From Actinoallomurus vinaceus (GTDB lineage: Bacteria > Actinomycetota > Actinomycetes > Streptosporangiales > Streptosporangiaceae), in contig NZ_BAABHK010000010.1 in the NCBI RefSeq assembly GCF_039542055.1, positions 186,001 to 250,000 of the forward strand: a stretch of 64,000 nucleotides of DNA, in the 5' to 3' direction. Positions 23,206-31,910 of this stretch are shown one piece after another. Both the position numbers and the translations under genes were made by a program. The first letter of the stretch is position 1, and every line of letters starts with the position of its first letter. The notes below the pieces were generated by a model. It was not told where the DNA came from, made no database searches, and saw nothing but the letters and a program-made list of their open reading frames with translations.

Positions 23206-24333
23206 GTGGTCGAGCAGATGTGGCGGGCGGTGGGCGTCTTCCGGCTCGTCACCCTCGGCTACGCCGCAGTCCTCATCCTGCGGGACCACGGGCGGTACGC
23301 CCATCCTCTGGGCGGTCTCCTCGCGCTCGCCGTGATGGCGGCGTGGTCCGTGCTCGCCACGGTCGCGTACGCGCGCCCGTCCGCCCGGCGCCCCTGGCTG
23401 GTCGGCGCGGACGTGGCCGTGGCGGCCGCGCTGATCCTCGCCACGCGCCTGGTCGACACGGCCGCCCGTATCGACCACGGGGCCGCGACGCTGCCGGTGT
23501 CGTGGGCGGCGGCGTCCGTGCTGGCCTGCGCCGTCGCGGGCGGCCCGTGGGCGGGATTCGCCGGGGCGGCCGCCGTCTCAGCGGCCGACCTGCTCGAGCG
23601 CCAGGCTCTGCCGCGCAACACGTTCAACGGCATCGTGCTGCTGCTCATCGCCGGTACGGTCGGCGGCCATGTCGTACGGCTCGTGCTGCGCGCGGAGGCC
23701 GCCCTCGACCGCGCGGCCCGGCAGGAGGCGGCCACGGCCGAACGGCAGCGCATCGCGCGGGACATCCACGACTCGGTCCTGCAGGTGCTCGCGCTGGTCA
23801 GCGTACGCGGGCGGGAGCTCGGCGGTGAGGCCGCCGAACTCGGCCGACTGGCCGGGGAGCAGGAGGTGGCGCTGCGGTCGCTGGTCGCCACCTCGCCGAC
23901 GCCGCCGACGGACGGCCGGGTCGACGTGCGGACACTGCTGGAGCCTCTGGCCGGCGACCGGGTCACGGTGTCCTGCCCGGCGCACGCGGTTCTTCTCCCC
24001 GAAGCGCCGGCGCGGGCCCTGGCCGCGGCGACCGGCGAGGCGCTCGACAACGTCCGCCGCCACGCCGGCCCGGACGCGCGGGCCTGGCTGCTGCTCGACG
24101 ACGAGGGCGAGGCGGTCGCGGTGAGCGTCCGGGACGACGGCGTGGGGTTCGAGGACGGCCGCCTGGCCCGGGCAGCCGAGGCGGGACGTCTCGGCGTCGC
24201 GCAGTCGATCGTCGGGCGGATCCGGGAGCTCGACGGGGAGGCGAGTGTGACGTCGGCCCCCGGCAGGGGGACGGAGGTCGAGCTCCGGGTGCCCCGGACC
24301 CTGCGGAACGAGGTGGAACACCATCGACGCTGA
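23206..24333 (+). CDS. Two-component sensor histidine kinase, NarL/DegS type
   Basis: The 375-residue protein has about five hydrophobic membrane segments in residues 10-160 and no large extracellular domain. The dimerisation/phospho-acceptor segment ERQRIARDIHDSVLQVLALV (His at about 187) and a C-terminal HATPase with an N-box EALDNVRRHAG and G-box VRDDGVGFEDG follow. It is the partner of the response regulator that follows. GTG 23206 lies 8 nt after TAATGT, so a leaderless start is likely. Its 3' end lies in the first unit of a 36-bp tandem repeat. Confidence 0.92.
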   Translation: MVEQMWRAVGVFRLVTLGYAAVLILRDHGRYAHPLGGLLALAVMAAWSVLATVAYARPSARRPWLVGADVAVAAALILATRLVDTAARIDHGAATLPVSWAAASVLACAVAGGPWAGFAGAAAVSAADLLERQALPRNTFNGIVLLLIAGTVGGHVVRLVLRAEAALDRAARQEAATAERQRIARDIHDSVLQVLALVSVRGRELGGEAAELGRLAGEQEVALRSLVATSPTPPTDGRVDVRTLLEPLAGDRVTVSCPAHAVLLPEAPARALAAATGEALDNVRRHAGPDARAWLLLDDEGEAVAVSVRDDGVGFEDGRLARAAEAGRLGVAQSIVGRIRELDGEASVTSAPGRGTEVELRVPRTLRNEVEHHRR

Positions 24334-24483
24334 CACCCCGAGAAACGAGGGGAAACCCGTGGACGCCGACGCCCCGAGGGACGAAGGGGAACCCGTCGAC
24401 GCCCACGCCCCAAGGAACCAGGGAGAACCCGTGGACACCGGCACCCCGGGGAACGAAGGGAAACCCATCGACGTCCACGCCCC
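24323..24483 (+). repeat. 36-bp tandem repeats at the kinase/regulator junction
   Basis: Four 36-bp units (24323, 24359, 24395, 24431) and a 17-bp partial unit (24467) follow each other. The units start GTGGAC or ATCGAC and end in AGGGGAAACCC or a variant. Unit 1 contains the kinase stop codon; units 2-5 encode the 12-residue pattern V-D-A-D-A-P-R-D-E-G-E-P at the N-terminus of the regulator. Units 2 and 4 begin with GTG after a purine-rich RBS, so translation starts are duplicated too. Confidence 0.9.
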
Positions 24484-25114
24484 GCTGCCCGTGCTGGTCG
24501 TCGACGACCATCCGATCTGGCGGGACGGTATAGCGGAGAAGCTGGCGGCGGCCGGCCTCACCGTGGTGGGCACCGCCGGCGACGGTGCCCAGGCGCTGCG
24601 CGTGGCGAGGGCGACGCGGCCGCGGGTCGTGCTGCTCGACCTTCACCTGCCGGACCTCCCGGGGGCGGAGGTGACCCGGCGGCTCCTGGCCGCCGACAGG
24701 GCGATTCGCGTGCTCGTGCTGTCGGCGAGCGGGGAGCGTCAGGACGTCCTCGACGCCGTGACGGCCGGCGCCACCGGCTACCTGACCAAGTCGGCGTCCC
24801 TCGACGAGGTGATCGCGGCGGTGCGATCGGCCGCGGCCGGGGAGGCGGTGTTCACGCCCGGGCTGGCGGGTCTGGTCCTGGGCGAGTACCGCCGCCTGGT
24901 CGGCGCGCCGGAACGGGAGACACCCCGGCTCACGAACCGGGAGACCGAGGTGCTGCGGCTGGTCGCCAAGGGCCTGACCTACCGCGAGATCGCCGAGCGG
25001 CTCGTGCTGTCGCACCGGACGGTGCAGAACCATGTGCAGAACACCCTGACCAAGCTGCAACTGCACAACAAGGCCCAGCTGGTCCGCTACGCCCTGGAGC
25101 AGGGCCTCGACTGA
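24359..25114 (+). CDS. NarL-family response regulator
   Basis: The 251-residue protein has a receiver domain (VLVVDDHPIWRDG at about residues 45-57, phospho-acceptor Asp in VVLLDLHLPD, Lys in YLTKSASLDE) and a C-terminal LuxR HTH (LTNRETEVLRLVAKGLTYRE, then LSHRTVQNHVQNTLTKLQL). It pairs with the upstream kinase. The first roughly 42 residues are repeat-encoded and not part of the receiver. GTG 24359 and GTG 24431 both have repeat-borne RBS elements, so the real N-terminus is uncertain. Confidence 0.92.
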   Translation: MDADAPRDEGEPVDAHAPRNQGEPVDTGTPGNEGKPIDVHAPLPVLVVDDHPIWRDGIAEKLAAAGLTVVGTAGDGAQALRVARATRPRVVLLDLHLPDLPGAEVTRRLLAADRAIRVLVLSASGERQDVLDAVTAGATGYLTKSASLDEVIAAVRSAAAGEAVFTPGLAGLVLGEYRRLVGAPERETPRLTNRETEVLRLVAKGLTYREIAERLVLSHRTVQNHVQNTLTKLQLHNKAQLVRYALEQGLD

Positions 25115-25148
25115 GTACTCCTACTCAGGCGAAGTCGGGCGATCGTGC

Positions 25149-25290
25149 TCAGGCGGGCGCGGCCGGGCCGGCGGAGCGCAGCGAGGCGGTCGGGCCGTTG
25201 AGGGAGTCGCGCCGGGCGGTGACGACCGACTCGGCGACCGTACGGACCTCGTCCTCGGCCAGCTTCCGGTACCCGTCAGCGGCACTGATG
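25149..25290 (-). pseudogene. Unidentified C-terminal coding remnant
   Basis: On the minus strand about 45 codons read as a protein-like tail (ISAADGYRKLAEDEVRTVAE, then SVVTARRDSL) to a TGA at 25149. No start or recognisable domain precedes it. The 272-bp stretch between the response regulator and the LacI gene contains nothing else except an operator-like repeat at 25368. It may be the end of a gene once controlled by that operator. Confidence 0.3.
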
Positions 25291-25367
25291 TTCCTGCGGT
25301 CACCCGGCTGACGATCCCCTCGGCATGGGCGGCCGGGGCCCGCTCGTCGTCGCTGCGATGAAGCTCC

Positions 25368-25386
25368 TTGCAGAGATTTGCTGCAA
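25368..25386. promoter_or_regulatory. LacI/MalR-type operator at the 3' edge of the regulator gene
   Basis: TTGCAG-N7-CTGCAA is a perfect inverted repeat that touches the stop codon of the MalR-like gene. It resembles the TTGCAG elements upstream of the amylase gene. No intact gene starts downstream of it. Confidence 0.5.
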
Positions 25387-26391
25387 TCACTGATGGAGCG
25401 GGCCCGTGGAGCTGCGGACCACCAGCTCGGGCCGGAAGACCAGCTCGGTGTGCGGGGCGCCCACCCCCTGGATCTCGTCCAGGAGACCGCGCACGGCGAC
25501 CAGCGCCATCTCGCGGACCGGCTGGCGGACCGTGGTCAGCGGCGGATCGACGTACGCCATCAGCGGCGAGTCGTCGAAGCCGATGACGGACACGTCCTCG
25601 GGCACCCGCAGGCCGCGCTGCCGGACCGCCCGGATCGCCCCGATCGCCATCATGTCGCTACCGCAGCAGATCGCCGTGCACCCCCGGTCGAGCAGCCGCT
25701 TCGCCGCCGCCTCCCCGCCTTCGACCGTGAAGATGGTGTTGACGATCCAGTCGTCCACGTCGGCGGCCCCGAGGCGCTCGGCCATCCCCCGGCGGTAGCC
25801 CTCGGTCTTCCGGATGACCGGCACGAAACGCTCCTGGCCCACGGCGAGCCCGATGCGCCGGTGCCCCAGATGCGCCAGGTGCGCCACGGCCAGTTCCATG
25901 GATCCGGCCTCGTCGCTGGAGACGAACGTCGCGTCGACGCCCTCGGCGTAGCCGTTGATCAGCACGATCGGGAGCCCACGGTCGGTGAGGCGCTTGTAAC
26001 GGCCGTGGTCGGCCTGCGAGTCGGCGTGCAGCCCGGAGACGAAGACGATCCCGGAGACCCCACGTTCGAGCAGGAGGTCGGTGTAGTCGTCCTCGTTGAT
26101 GCCACCGGGCGCCAGGGCGCACAGCACCGCGGTGTAGCCGTGGACGGCCAGAGTGTTCTCGATGACCTGCGCGAACGCCGGGAAGATGGGATTGTCCAGT
26201 TCGGCGACGATCAGGCCGATGAGCCCGGTCCGTGACTGCCGGAGACGGGCGGGTCGTTCGTACCCGAGGTGGTCGAGCGCGTCGATGACCGCCTGCCGTG
26301 TCGCCGGCGCGACGCCCTGCTTGCCGTTGAGCACCCGGCTCACGGTCGCCTCGCTCACTCCGGCTTGGGCGGCGATGTCCGCCAGGCGCAT
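25387..26391 (-). CDS. LacI-family regulator, MalR-like
   Basis: The 334-residue protein begins MRLADIAAQAGVSEATVSRV, the LacI HTH with its hinge helix, and continues with the periplasmic-binding-like sugar domain (GLIGLIVAELDNPIFPAFAQ near 57, FDDSPLMAYVDPPLTTVRQP near 285). It is divergent from the alpha-amylase gene, and the region between has TTGCAG-type elements, as in streptomycete MalR/Reg1 systems that repress maltose and amylase genes. ATG 26391 fits the family start; GTG 26397 would add two residues. The ligand is inferred from context. Confidence 0.92.
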   Translation of the reverse strand: MRLADIAAQAGVSEATVSRVLNGKQGVAPATRQAVIDALDHLGYERPARLRQSRTGLIGLIVAELDNPIFPAFAQVIENTLAVHGYTAVLCALAPGGINEDDYTDLLLERGVSGIVFVSGLHADSQADHGRYKRLTDRGLPIVLINGYAEGVDATFVSSDEAGSMELAVAHLAHLGHRRIGLAVGQERFVPVIRKTEGYRRGMAERLGAADVDDWIVNTIFTVEGGEAAAKRLLDRGCTAICCGSDMMAIGAIRAVRQRGLRVPEDVSVIGFDDSPLMAYVDPPLTTVRQPVREMALVAVRGLLDEIQGVGAPHTELVFRPELVVRSSTGPLHQ

Positions 26392-26456
26392 GCTCACATG
26401 CTCGAATGTACAGCCGGACGAGACGGGGCCGATTGCTGCGCCATCAGGCTTCTTTC

Positions 26457-26479
26457 GCAAGCTTGCAGAAACTTCTTGC
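26457..26479. promoter_or_regulatory. Amylase operator region (MalR-type)
   Basis: A perfect palindrome GCAAGCTTGC (26457-26466) is followed at once by AGAAACTTCTTGC, giving overlapping CTTGCAGAAA and TTCTTGC elements. These match the kind of CTTGCAG sites found at streptomycete mal and amylase promoters. They lie between the divergent LacI and amylase genes. Confidence 0.55.
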
Positions 26480-26584
26480 TAACCATCTGCCGAGGCGTTA
26501 CCGTCGCGGCAACACAGCGGAAACACAGCGGCCGCCAGACCCTCGGGGGACCCCGCCCACTCCCCGCATCCCAGGAGGCCCCGC

Positions 26585-28321
26585 ATGTTGAAACGCCTGC
26601 TGCCCGCGCTGGCCGTCGCGCTGGCGGCCACGATCGCGCCGGTGGCCCGCGCCGCCCCCGCCACGGCGTCGCCCACCGGCGATCACGACGTGATCGCCAA
26701 CCTCTTCGAGTGGAACTGGAACTCCGTCGCCTCCGAGTGCACGAACGTCCTCGGTCCGCAGGGCTACGGCGCCGTCCAGGTCGCCCCGCCGGAGGACTCC
26801 CTCACGCGGAGCGGCCACCCGTGGTGGGAGGTCTACCAGCCCGCCGACTACGACGTGAACAGCCGCATGGGCACTCGGACGCAGTTCGCCGCCATGGTGT
26901 CGGCCTGCCACGCCGCGGGCGTGAAGGTGTACGCCGACGCGGTCATCAACCACATGACCGGCCAGGGAGACACGAGCTACGGCGGCAAGAGCTTCAGCAA
27001 GTACGCCTACCCGGGCATCTACTCCTCGGCCGACTTCCACAACTACCCGTCGGACTGCCCGGAGTCCGACGACCAGATCCACAACTGGAACGACTACACC
27101 GAGGTCACCAAGTGCGAGCTGAGCAGCCTGTCGGACCTGCGCACCGAGTCCGACTACGTGCGCGGGAAGATCGCCGGCTACCTCAATGACCTGCTCTCCC
27201 TCGGCGTGGACGGTTTCCGGGTGGACGCCGCCAAGCACATCGGCGCGACCGACCTGGCGGCCATCGAGGGGAAGCTGAGCAGGTCCGCGTACATCTACCA
27301 GGAGGTCATGCCCGGCAGCGGCGGCAGCCTCGCGCCCAGCGCCTTCGAGGGCACCGGCGACCTGCTGGAGTTCGTCTACGGCCAGAAGCTCAAGGAGCAG
27401 TTCAACGGCAGCATCGCCAACCTGTCGAGCTTCGGGCAGTCGTGGGGCATGGAGCCGAGCGGCAAGTCCGTCGTCTTCGTCGCCAACCACGACACCGAGC
27501 GGAACGGCAGCACGCTGTCCTACAAGGACGGCGCGAAGTACCGGCTGGCCACGATCTTCTCGCTGGCCTGGAACTTCGGCACCCCGCAAGTCTACTCCGG
27601 ATTCGACTTCAGCGGCACCGACGACTCTCCGCCGGCCGACGCGAACGGATACGTGACCGACACGAACTGCGCGAGCGGATGGCAGGGCTGCCTCGACCGC
27701 ACGCTCGGCGGCATGGTCGGCTGGCACAACGCGGTGACGGGCACCTCGGTGACGAACTGGTGGTCCGACGGCTCGAACCAGATCGCCTTCGGCCGCGGCA
27801 CCAAGGGCTACGTCGCCATCAACAACTCCGGCAGCACCCTCAGCCGTACGTTCGCCACCGGCCTGCCCGCCGGGACGTACTGCGACGTCATCGGCGGCGG
27901 CGTGTCCTCCGGCACGTGCACCGGCACGGCCGTCACGGTCGACGGCTCCGGCAACGCGACCTTCTCCGTGAGCCCGGGCAGTGCCGTGGCGATCGACGTC
28001 GCGGCCACCGGAACCGGCGGCGGCACCGGCGTCGTCCAGGTGACGTTCAACGAGTACGCGACGACCTACTACGGGCAGAACGTCTTCGTCGTCGGCTCGA
28101 TCCCCGCGCTGGGCAACTGGGCTCCGGGCAGCGCCGTCGCGCTGTCGTCCGCGGGCTACCCGACCTGGTCCGCCGCCGTGTCCCTGCCGGCGAACACCAC
28201 CTTCCAGTACAAGTACATCAAGAAGAATCCGGACGGTTCGGTCACCTGGGAGTCCGATCCCAACCGGTCGTACACCACCGGGTCCGGCGGCACCGCCACG
28301 ATCAACGACAGCTGGCGCTGA
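26585..28321 (+). CDS. Secreted alpha-amylase (GH13) with C-terminal CBM20
   Basis: The 578-residue protein has a Sec signal peptide (residues 1-23, ending VARA|AP). Its GH13 barrel has the catalytic nucleophile Asp 214 (GFRVDAAKH), acid/base Glu 240 (YQEVMPG) and Asp 303 (VANHDTERN), a beta-sandwich C domain, and a starch-binding CBM20 in the last 95 residues (VQVTFNEYATTYYGQNVFVV, then PALGNW and KYIKKNPDG). It hydrolyses starch outside the cell. An AGGAGG element precedes the ATG. Regulation by the divergent MalR-like protein is likely. Confidence 0.97.
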   Translation: MLKRLLPALAVALAATIAPVARAAPATASPTGDHDVIANLFEWNWNSVASECTNVLGPQGYGAVQVAPPEDSLTRSGHPWWEVYQPADYDVNSRMGTRTQFAAMVSACHAAGVKVYADAVINHMTGQGDTSYGGKSFSKYAYPGIYSSADFHNYPSDCPESDDQIHNWNDYTEVTKCELSSLSDLRTESDYVRGKIAGYLNDLLSLGVDGFRVDAAKHIGATDLAAIEGKLSRSAYIYQEVMPGSGGSLAPSAFEGTGDLLEFVYGQKLKEQFNGSIANLSSFGQSWGMEPSGKSVVFVANHDTERNGSTLSYKDGAKYRLATIFSLAWNFGTPQVYSGFDFSGTDDSPPADANGYVTDTNCASGWQGCLDRTLGGMVGWHNAVTGTSVTNWWSDGSNQIAFGRGTKGYVAINNSGSTLSRTFATGLPAGTYCDVIGGGVSSGTCTGTAVTVDGSGNATFSVSPGSAVAIDVAATGTGGGTGVVQVTFNEYATTYYGQNVFVVGSIPALGNWAPGSAVALSSAGYPTWSAAVSLPANTTFQYKYIKKNPDGSVTWESDPNRSYTTGSGGTATINDSWR

Positions 28322-28330
28322 CCCCCGTAG

Positions 28331-28359
28331 GCGCCCGGGACGCGTTGCGTCCCGGGCGC
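28331..28359 (+). terminator. Hairpin terminator after the amylase gene
   Basis: GCGCCCGGGACGC and its exact complement form a 13-bp stem around a GTT loop, 9 bp after the stop codon. It separates the amylase gene from the xyloglucan-type locus. Confidence 0.7.
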
Positions 28360-28426
28360 TCGCGCGCGCCCGGCGTCTTAGCCGCTTCGACAAGATCGAT
28401 TGGAATGTGAAGCGCGCGAAAAGCCG

Positions 28427-28440
28427 TGGGAGCGCTCCCA
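28427..28440. promoter_or_regulatory. CebR-type box TGGGAGCGCTCCCA
   Basis: This 14-bp perfect palindrome equals the consensus bound by CebR, the cellobiose/cello-oligosaccharide repressor of streptomycetes. It lies about 90 bp upstream of the LacI gene at 28534. The match is read directly; binding is inferred from established CebR knowledge. Confidence 0.7.
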
Positions 28441-28506
28441 GATTCCGGTTTCGTTCCTGTAACGACCCATTGCGCCCCATTCGTGACGGGCTTAACATCT
28501 CGGCAA

Positions 28507-28520
28507 TCGAAGCGCTTCGA
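28507..28520. promoter_or_regulatory. Operator 1, TCGAAGCGCTTCGA
   Basis: A perfect 14-bp palindrome with the central CG and flanking symmetry typical of LacI-family sites lies 13 bp upstream of the TTG start of the LacI regulator. The same sequence recurs at 36566 and, with one mismatch, at 29562. Confidence 0.75.
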
Positions 28521-28533
28521 CAGGAGCGGGACC

Positions 28534-29523
28534 TTGGTAAAGATCTCTGACGTGGCCCGCCACGCCGGCGTCTCCCCCAGCACGGTGTCCTATGTTCTCA
28601 GCGGCAAACGGTCGATCTCCGACCAGACCCGCCGCCGGGTCATGGACAGCATCCGGGCCCTGGGCTACCGCCCGCACGCCGGGGCCCGCGCGCTGGCCAG
28701 CAACCGCTCCAACGTCATCGCCCTCGTCGTCCCGCTGCGCTCGGGCATCCACGTGCCGATCGTCATGCAGATGGTGATCGCGGCCGTGACCACGGCCCGC
28801 ACGTACGACCACGACGTCCTCCTGCTGACCCAGGACGAGGGCGTCGGTGGCCTCGAGCGGGTGGCCGGCTCGGCCCTCGTCGACGCGATCCTCGTGATGG
28901 ACGTCGAGATGCACGACGTACGGCTGCCGGTGCTGCGCTCGCTGGACCGGCCGTCGGTGCTCATCGGCTTCCCCGCGGACCCGTCGGGGCTGACCTGCAT
29001 CGACTGGGACTTCGAGGCGGCGGGTGCGGCCTGCGCCGAGCACCTCGCCGACCTCGGGCACCGCGAGATCGCGCTGATCGGCGCTCCGCCCGCGGTGTAC
29101 GAACGCGGCACCGGCTTCGCCGAGCGTACGAAGGCGGGCTTCCAGCGGGCCGCCGCCGAACGCGGCGTCCACGCGGTCGTCCGGCCCTGCGACCCGGAGC
29201 ACGCCCGGGAGACCGCCGCCGACCTCCTCCGGGACCATCCGGGCCTGACCGGCATCGCGGTCCACAACGAACCGGCCGTAGAACCGCTGCTCACGGCGTT
29301 CCGCGCGAGCGGGCGCCGCATCCCGGACGACCTGTCCGTGATCGCCATCGGTCCCGACGACCTCGCGGCACGGCTCGAGCTCACCTCGATCTCCATCCCC
29401 GCCGAGGAGTTGGGCCGGCAAGCGGTCGCCCTGCTCATGGACAAGTTGAACGGCGACCAGGCACCTGGCGCCACCCTGCTCCCCTCCCGCCTCGTCGCCC
29501 GGTCCAGCACGCCGGCGGCCTGA
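28534..29523 (+). CDS. LacI-family regulator of the oligosaccharide locus
   Basis: The 329-residue protein starts with a LacI HTH and hinge (VKISDVARHAGVSPSTVSYV, then LSGKRSISDQTRRRV) and has the sugar-binding core domain. TTG 28534 is chosen because AGGAG lies 8 nt upstream and it gives the canonical N-terminus; upstream frame codons contain the operator. It is followed by the ABC transporter and glycosidase genes. The palindrome TCGAAGCGCTTCGA upstream of it and upstream of two further target genes makes it the likely repressor of the whole locus. The inducer should be a xyloglucan-derived sugar, but this is inference. Confidence 0.92.
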   Translation: MVKISDVARHAGVSPSTVSYVLSGKRSISDQTRRRVMDSIRALGYRPHAGARALASNRSNVIALVVPLRSGIHVPIVMQMVIAAVTTARTYDHDVLLLTQDEGVGGLERVAGSALVDAILVMDVEMHDVRLPVLRSLDRPSVLIGFPADPSGLTCIDWDFEAAGAACAEHLADLGHREIALIGAPPAVYERGTGFAERTKAGFQRAAAERGVHAVVRPCDPEHARETAADLLRDHPGLTGIAVHNEPAVEPLLTAFRASGRRIPDDLSVIAIGPDDLAARLELTSISIPAEELGRQAVALLMDKLNGDQAPGATLLPSRLVARSSTPAA

Positions 29524-29561
29524 AACGTGACCGACCTGGAAACCCGAACTTCTCGGCGCCG

Positions 29562-29575
29562 TTGAAGCGCTTCGA
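29562..29575. promoter_or_regulatory. Operator 2, TTGAAGCGCTTCGA
   Basis: This differs from operator 1 at one base (second position). It lies 29 bp upstream of the ATG of the sugar-binding lipoprotein gene and should control the transporter-GH31-GH1 operon. Confidence 0.7.
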
Positions 29576-29604
29576 CGTTTCGCACACCCCCTGGAGGAAT
29601 TCCG

Positions 29605-30897
29605 ATGTTCAAGGCGACAAAGGCGCTCGCGGCACTGACCGCGGGTCTGCTGGCCCTGTCCGCGTGCGGCGGCGGTGGCGATAAGGGCTCTTCCTCGAAA
29701 GAGCTGAAACTGTGGCACTACGAGACCGCCGACAGCGCCATGGGGGTGGCGTGGAACCAGGCGATCAAGGAGTTCGAGCAGACCCACCCGGGCGTCAAGG
29801 TGAAGTTCGAGGAGAAGGGCTTCGAGCAGATCCAGAAGACCGCCCCGATGGTGCTGAACTCCAAGGACGCCCCGGACATCCTGGAGTACAACAAGGGCAA
29901 CGCGACCGCCGGCCTGCTGTCCAAGCAGGGGCTGCTCACCGACATCAGCTCCGAGGTGACCAAGCGCGGCTGGGACAAGATGCTCCCGGCGAACGTCGCC
30001 GAGACCGCGAAGTACGACGCCAAGGGCATCATGGGCGGCGACAAGTGGTACGGCGTCCCCAACTACGCCGAGTACCTGCAGGTGTATTACAACAAGGCGC
30101 TCTTCGACAAATACGGCGTGAAGGTGCCGACGACGTTCGACGAGTTCACCAAGGCGATGGACACCTTCGCCGGCAAGGGCGTCACCCCGCTGTCCAACGC
30201 GGGCGCGGAGTACCCGGCGCAGCAGTACCTCTACCAGCTCGCCCTCAGCAAGGCGGACCGGCCGTGGGTCGACCGGTTCGAGCGCTACACCGGCAAGACC
30301 GACTTCCACGACCAGGCCTGGACGTACGCCGCGAACACCTTCGCCGACTGGGTGAAGAAGGGCTACATCGCCAAGAACTCGTCGGGCATCAAGGCCGAGG
30401 ACGCCGGCACCGCGTTCATGGCCGGCAAGTTCCCGATGTTCTTCTCCGGCAGCTGGTGGTACGGCCGCTTCGAGAAGGAGATCAAGAGCTTCCAGTGGGA
30501 CACGTTCCTCTGGCCGGGCAGCAAGATGACGCTCGGGTCGAGCGGCAACCTCTGGGTCGTCCCGAAGGGGTCGAAGAACAAGGACCTCGCCTATGACTTC
30601 ATCAACATCACGATGAAGAAGGAGATCCAGAACACCCTGGCCAACAACGGCGGCGTGCCCGTCGCGGGCGACCCCGCCGGCGTCACCGACCCGAAGAACA
30701 AGAAGCTCATCGAGAACTACCAGACTCTCGCCAACAGCGACGGTCTGGGCTTCTACCCGGACTGGCCGGCACCGGGCTACTACGACGTGCTCGTGGCCGG
30801 GACGCAGAAGCTCATCACCGGCACCGCGTCGCCGAGCTCGGTCCTGGACGGCTTCGCCAAGCCGTACAACGAGAACCTCTCGAACATCGGCCACTAG
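29605..30897 (+). CDS. ABC transporter sugar-binding lipoprotein
   Basis: The 430-residue protein has a lipoprotein signal with lipobox LALSAC (Cys at residue 21) followed by a Gly/Ser linker, then an extracellular solute-binding family 1 fold (LKLWHYETADSAMGVAWNQA, later AGKFPMFFSGSWW). It should bind an oligosaccharide and deliver it to the two permeases. GGAGGAATTCCG precedes the ATG. Operator 2 lies upstream. No ATPase gene is present; in actinomycetes a shared MsiK-type ATPase normally serves such importers. Confidence 0.95.
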   Translation: MFKATKALAALTAGLLALSACGGGGDKGSSSKELKLWHYETADSAMGVAWNQAIKEFEQTHPGVKVKFEEKGFEQIQKTAPMVLNSKDAPDILEYNKGNATAGLLSKQGLLTDISSEVTKRGWDKMLPANVAETAKYDAKGIMGGDKWYGVPNYAEYLQVYYNKALFDKYGVKVPTTFDEFTKAMDTFAGKGVTPLSNAGAEYPAQQYLYQLALSKADRPWVDRFERYTGKTDFHDQAWTYAANTFADWVKKGYIAKNSSGIKAEDAGTAFMAGKFPMFFSGSWWYGRFEKEIKSFQWDTFLWPGSKMTLGSSGNLWVVPKGSKNKDLAYDFINITMKKEIQNTLANNGGVPVAGDPAGVTDPKNKKLIENYQTLANSDGLGFYPDWPAPGYYDVLVAGTQKLITGTASPSSVLDGFAKPYNENLSNIGH

Positions 30898-30962
30898 CGA
30901 CACCGCCGACCACGGGGGGCGGACCGGCCCGGCCGCCCGCCCCCCCGTATCGGGGAGAAACG

Positions 30963-31910
30963 ATGACTCAAACCCTGAGCGCGCCGCCCGTGGAGGCCGT
31001 GCACAAGCCCACCCGGCGGCCGCGCCGCGGCCTCCCCTACTCCGTCTACCTGATCCCCAGCACGGTCCTGTTCATCGGGGTCATCCTGGTGCCGTTCGTC
31101 ATGAACATCGGCTTCAGCCTGACCAAGTGGGACGGCATCGGCTCGCCGCAGTGGGTCGGGCTGGACAACTACACCAAGCTGATGTCCGACGGGGCCTTCT
31201 GGTCCTCGTTCGCGCACAACGTCGCGCTCGTCATCGCCATGGCGATCATCCCGTTGATGATCGGGTTGGTCCTGGCGTCCGTGCTGTTCGACGTCATCGC
31301 CAAGCGGTTCGGCCCGCGCACGACCGCGATCCTGCGGGCCTGCATCTACCTGCCGCAGGTGCTGCCGTTCGCGGTGGCCGGCATCGTGTGGGCCTGGATC
31401 CTCGCCCCCGAGAACGGCGCGCTCAACGCGGTCCTCAAGGCGGTCGGACTGAAGTCGCTCCAGGAGGACTGGCTGGGCGACCCGAAGCTCGCGCTCTACA
31501 CCGTGATGGGCGTGCTGGTCTGGGTGCAGATCGGCTTCCCGCTCGTCGTCTTCATGGCGGGCCTGCAGCGGGTCGACCCGTCCCTGTACGAGGCCGCGGA
31601 CATCGACGGCGCGTCGTGGTGGCGGAAGTTCTGGTACATCACGATCCCGCAGATCCGCCCGGAGATCTACGTGGTGCTGCTGACCTGCACGGTCGCCGCC
31701 ATCAAGAGCTTCGACAAGGTCTTCATCCTGACGAAGGGCGGCCCCGGCGGGGCGACGAACGTGCCCGCCTACTACTCGTACCAGAACTTCTTCGAGAAGA
31801 CCCAGGTCGGCTACGGCGCCGCGATCGCGACCGTGCTGACGCTCATCATCGTCGTGGTCATGGCGGTGCTGGTCAGCCGCCAGAACAAGGCCGAGGAGGC
31901 GGACCGATGA
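30963..31910 (+). CDS. Sugar ABC transporter permease, MalF-like
   Basis: The 315-residue protein has six predicted membrane helices and the cytoplasmic EAA loop (EAADIDGASWWRKFWYITIP, about residues 212-231) that contacts the ATPase. It belongs to the carbohydrate uptake CUT1 group. GGGGAG precedes the ATG. Its stop overlaps the start of the second permease as ATGA. Confidence 0.96.
   Translation: MTQTLSAPPVEAVHKPTRRPRRGLPYSVYLIPSTVLFIGVILVPFVMNIGFSLTKWDGIGSPQWVGLDNYTKLMSDGAFWSSFAHNVALVIAMAIIPLMIGLVLASVLFDVIAKRFGPRTTAILRACIYLPQVLPFAVAGIVWAWILAPENGALNAVLKAVGLKSLQEDWLGDPKLALYTVMGVLVWVQIGFPLVVFMAGLQRVDPSLYEAADIDGASWWRKFWYITIPQIRPEIYVVLLTCTVAAIKSFDKVFILTKGGPGGATNVPAYYSYQNFFEKTQVGYGAAIATVLTLIIVVVMAVLVSRQNKAEEADR

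Noticed and set aside
24323..24483. Possible CRISPR array
   Set aside because: Units follow each other without spacers and are in frame with the coding sequence; this is a minisatellite. The same applies to 11826-11975.
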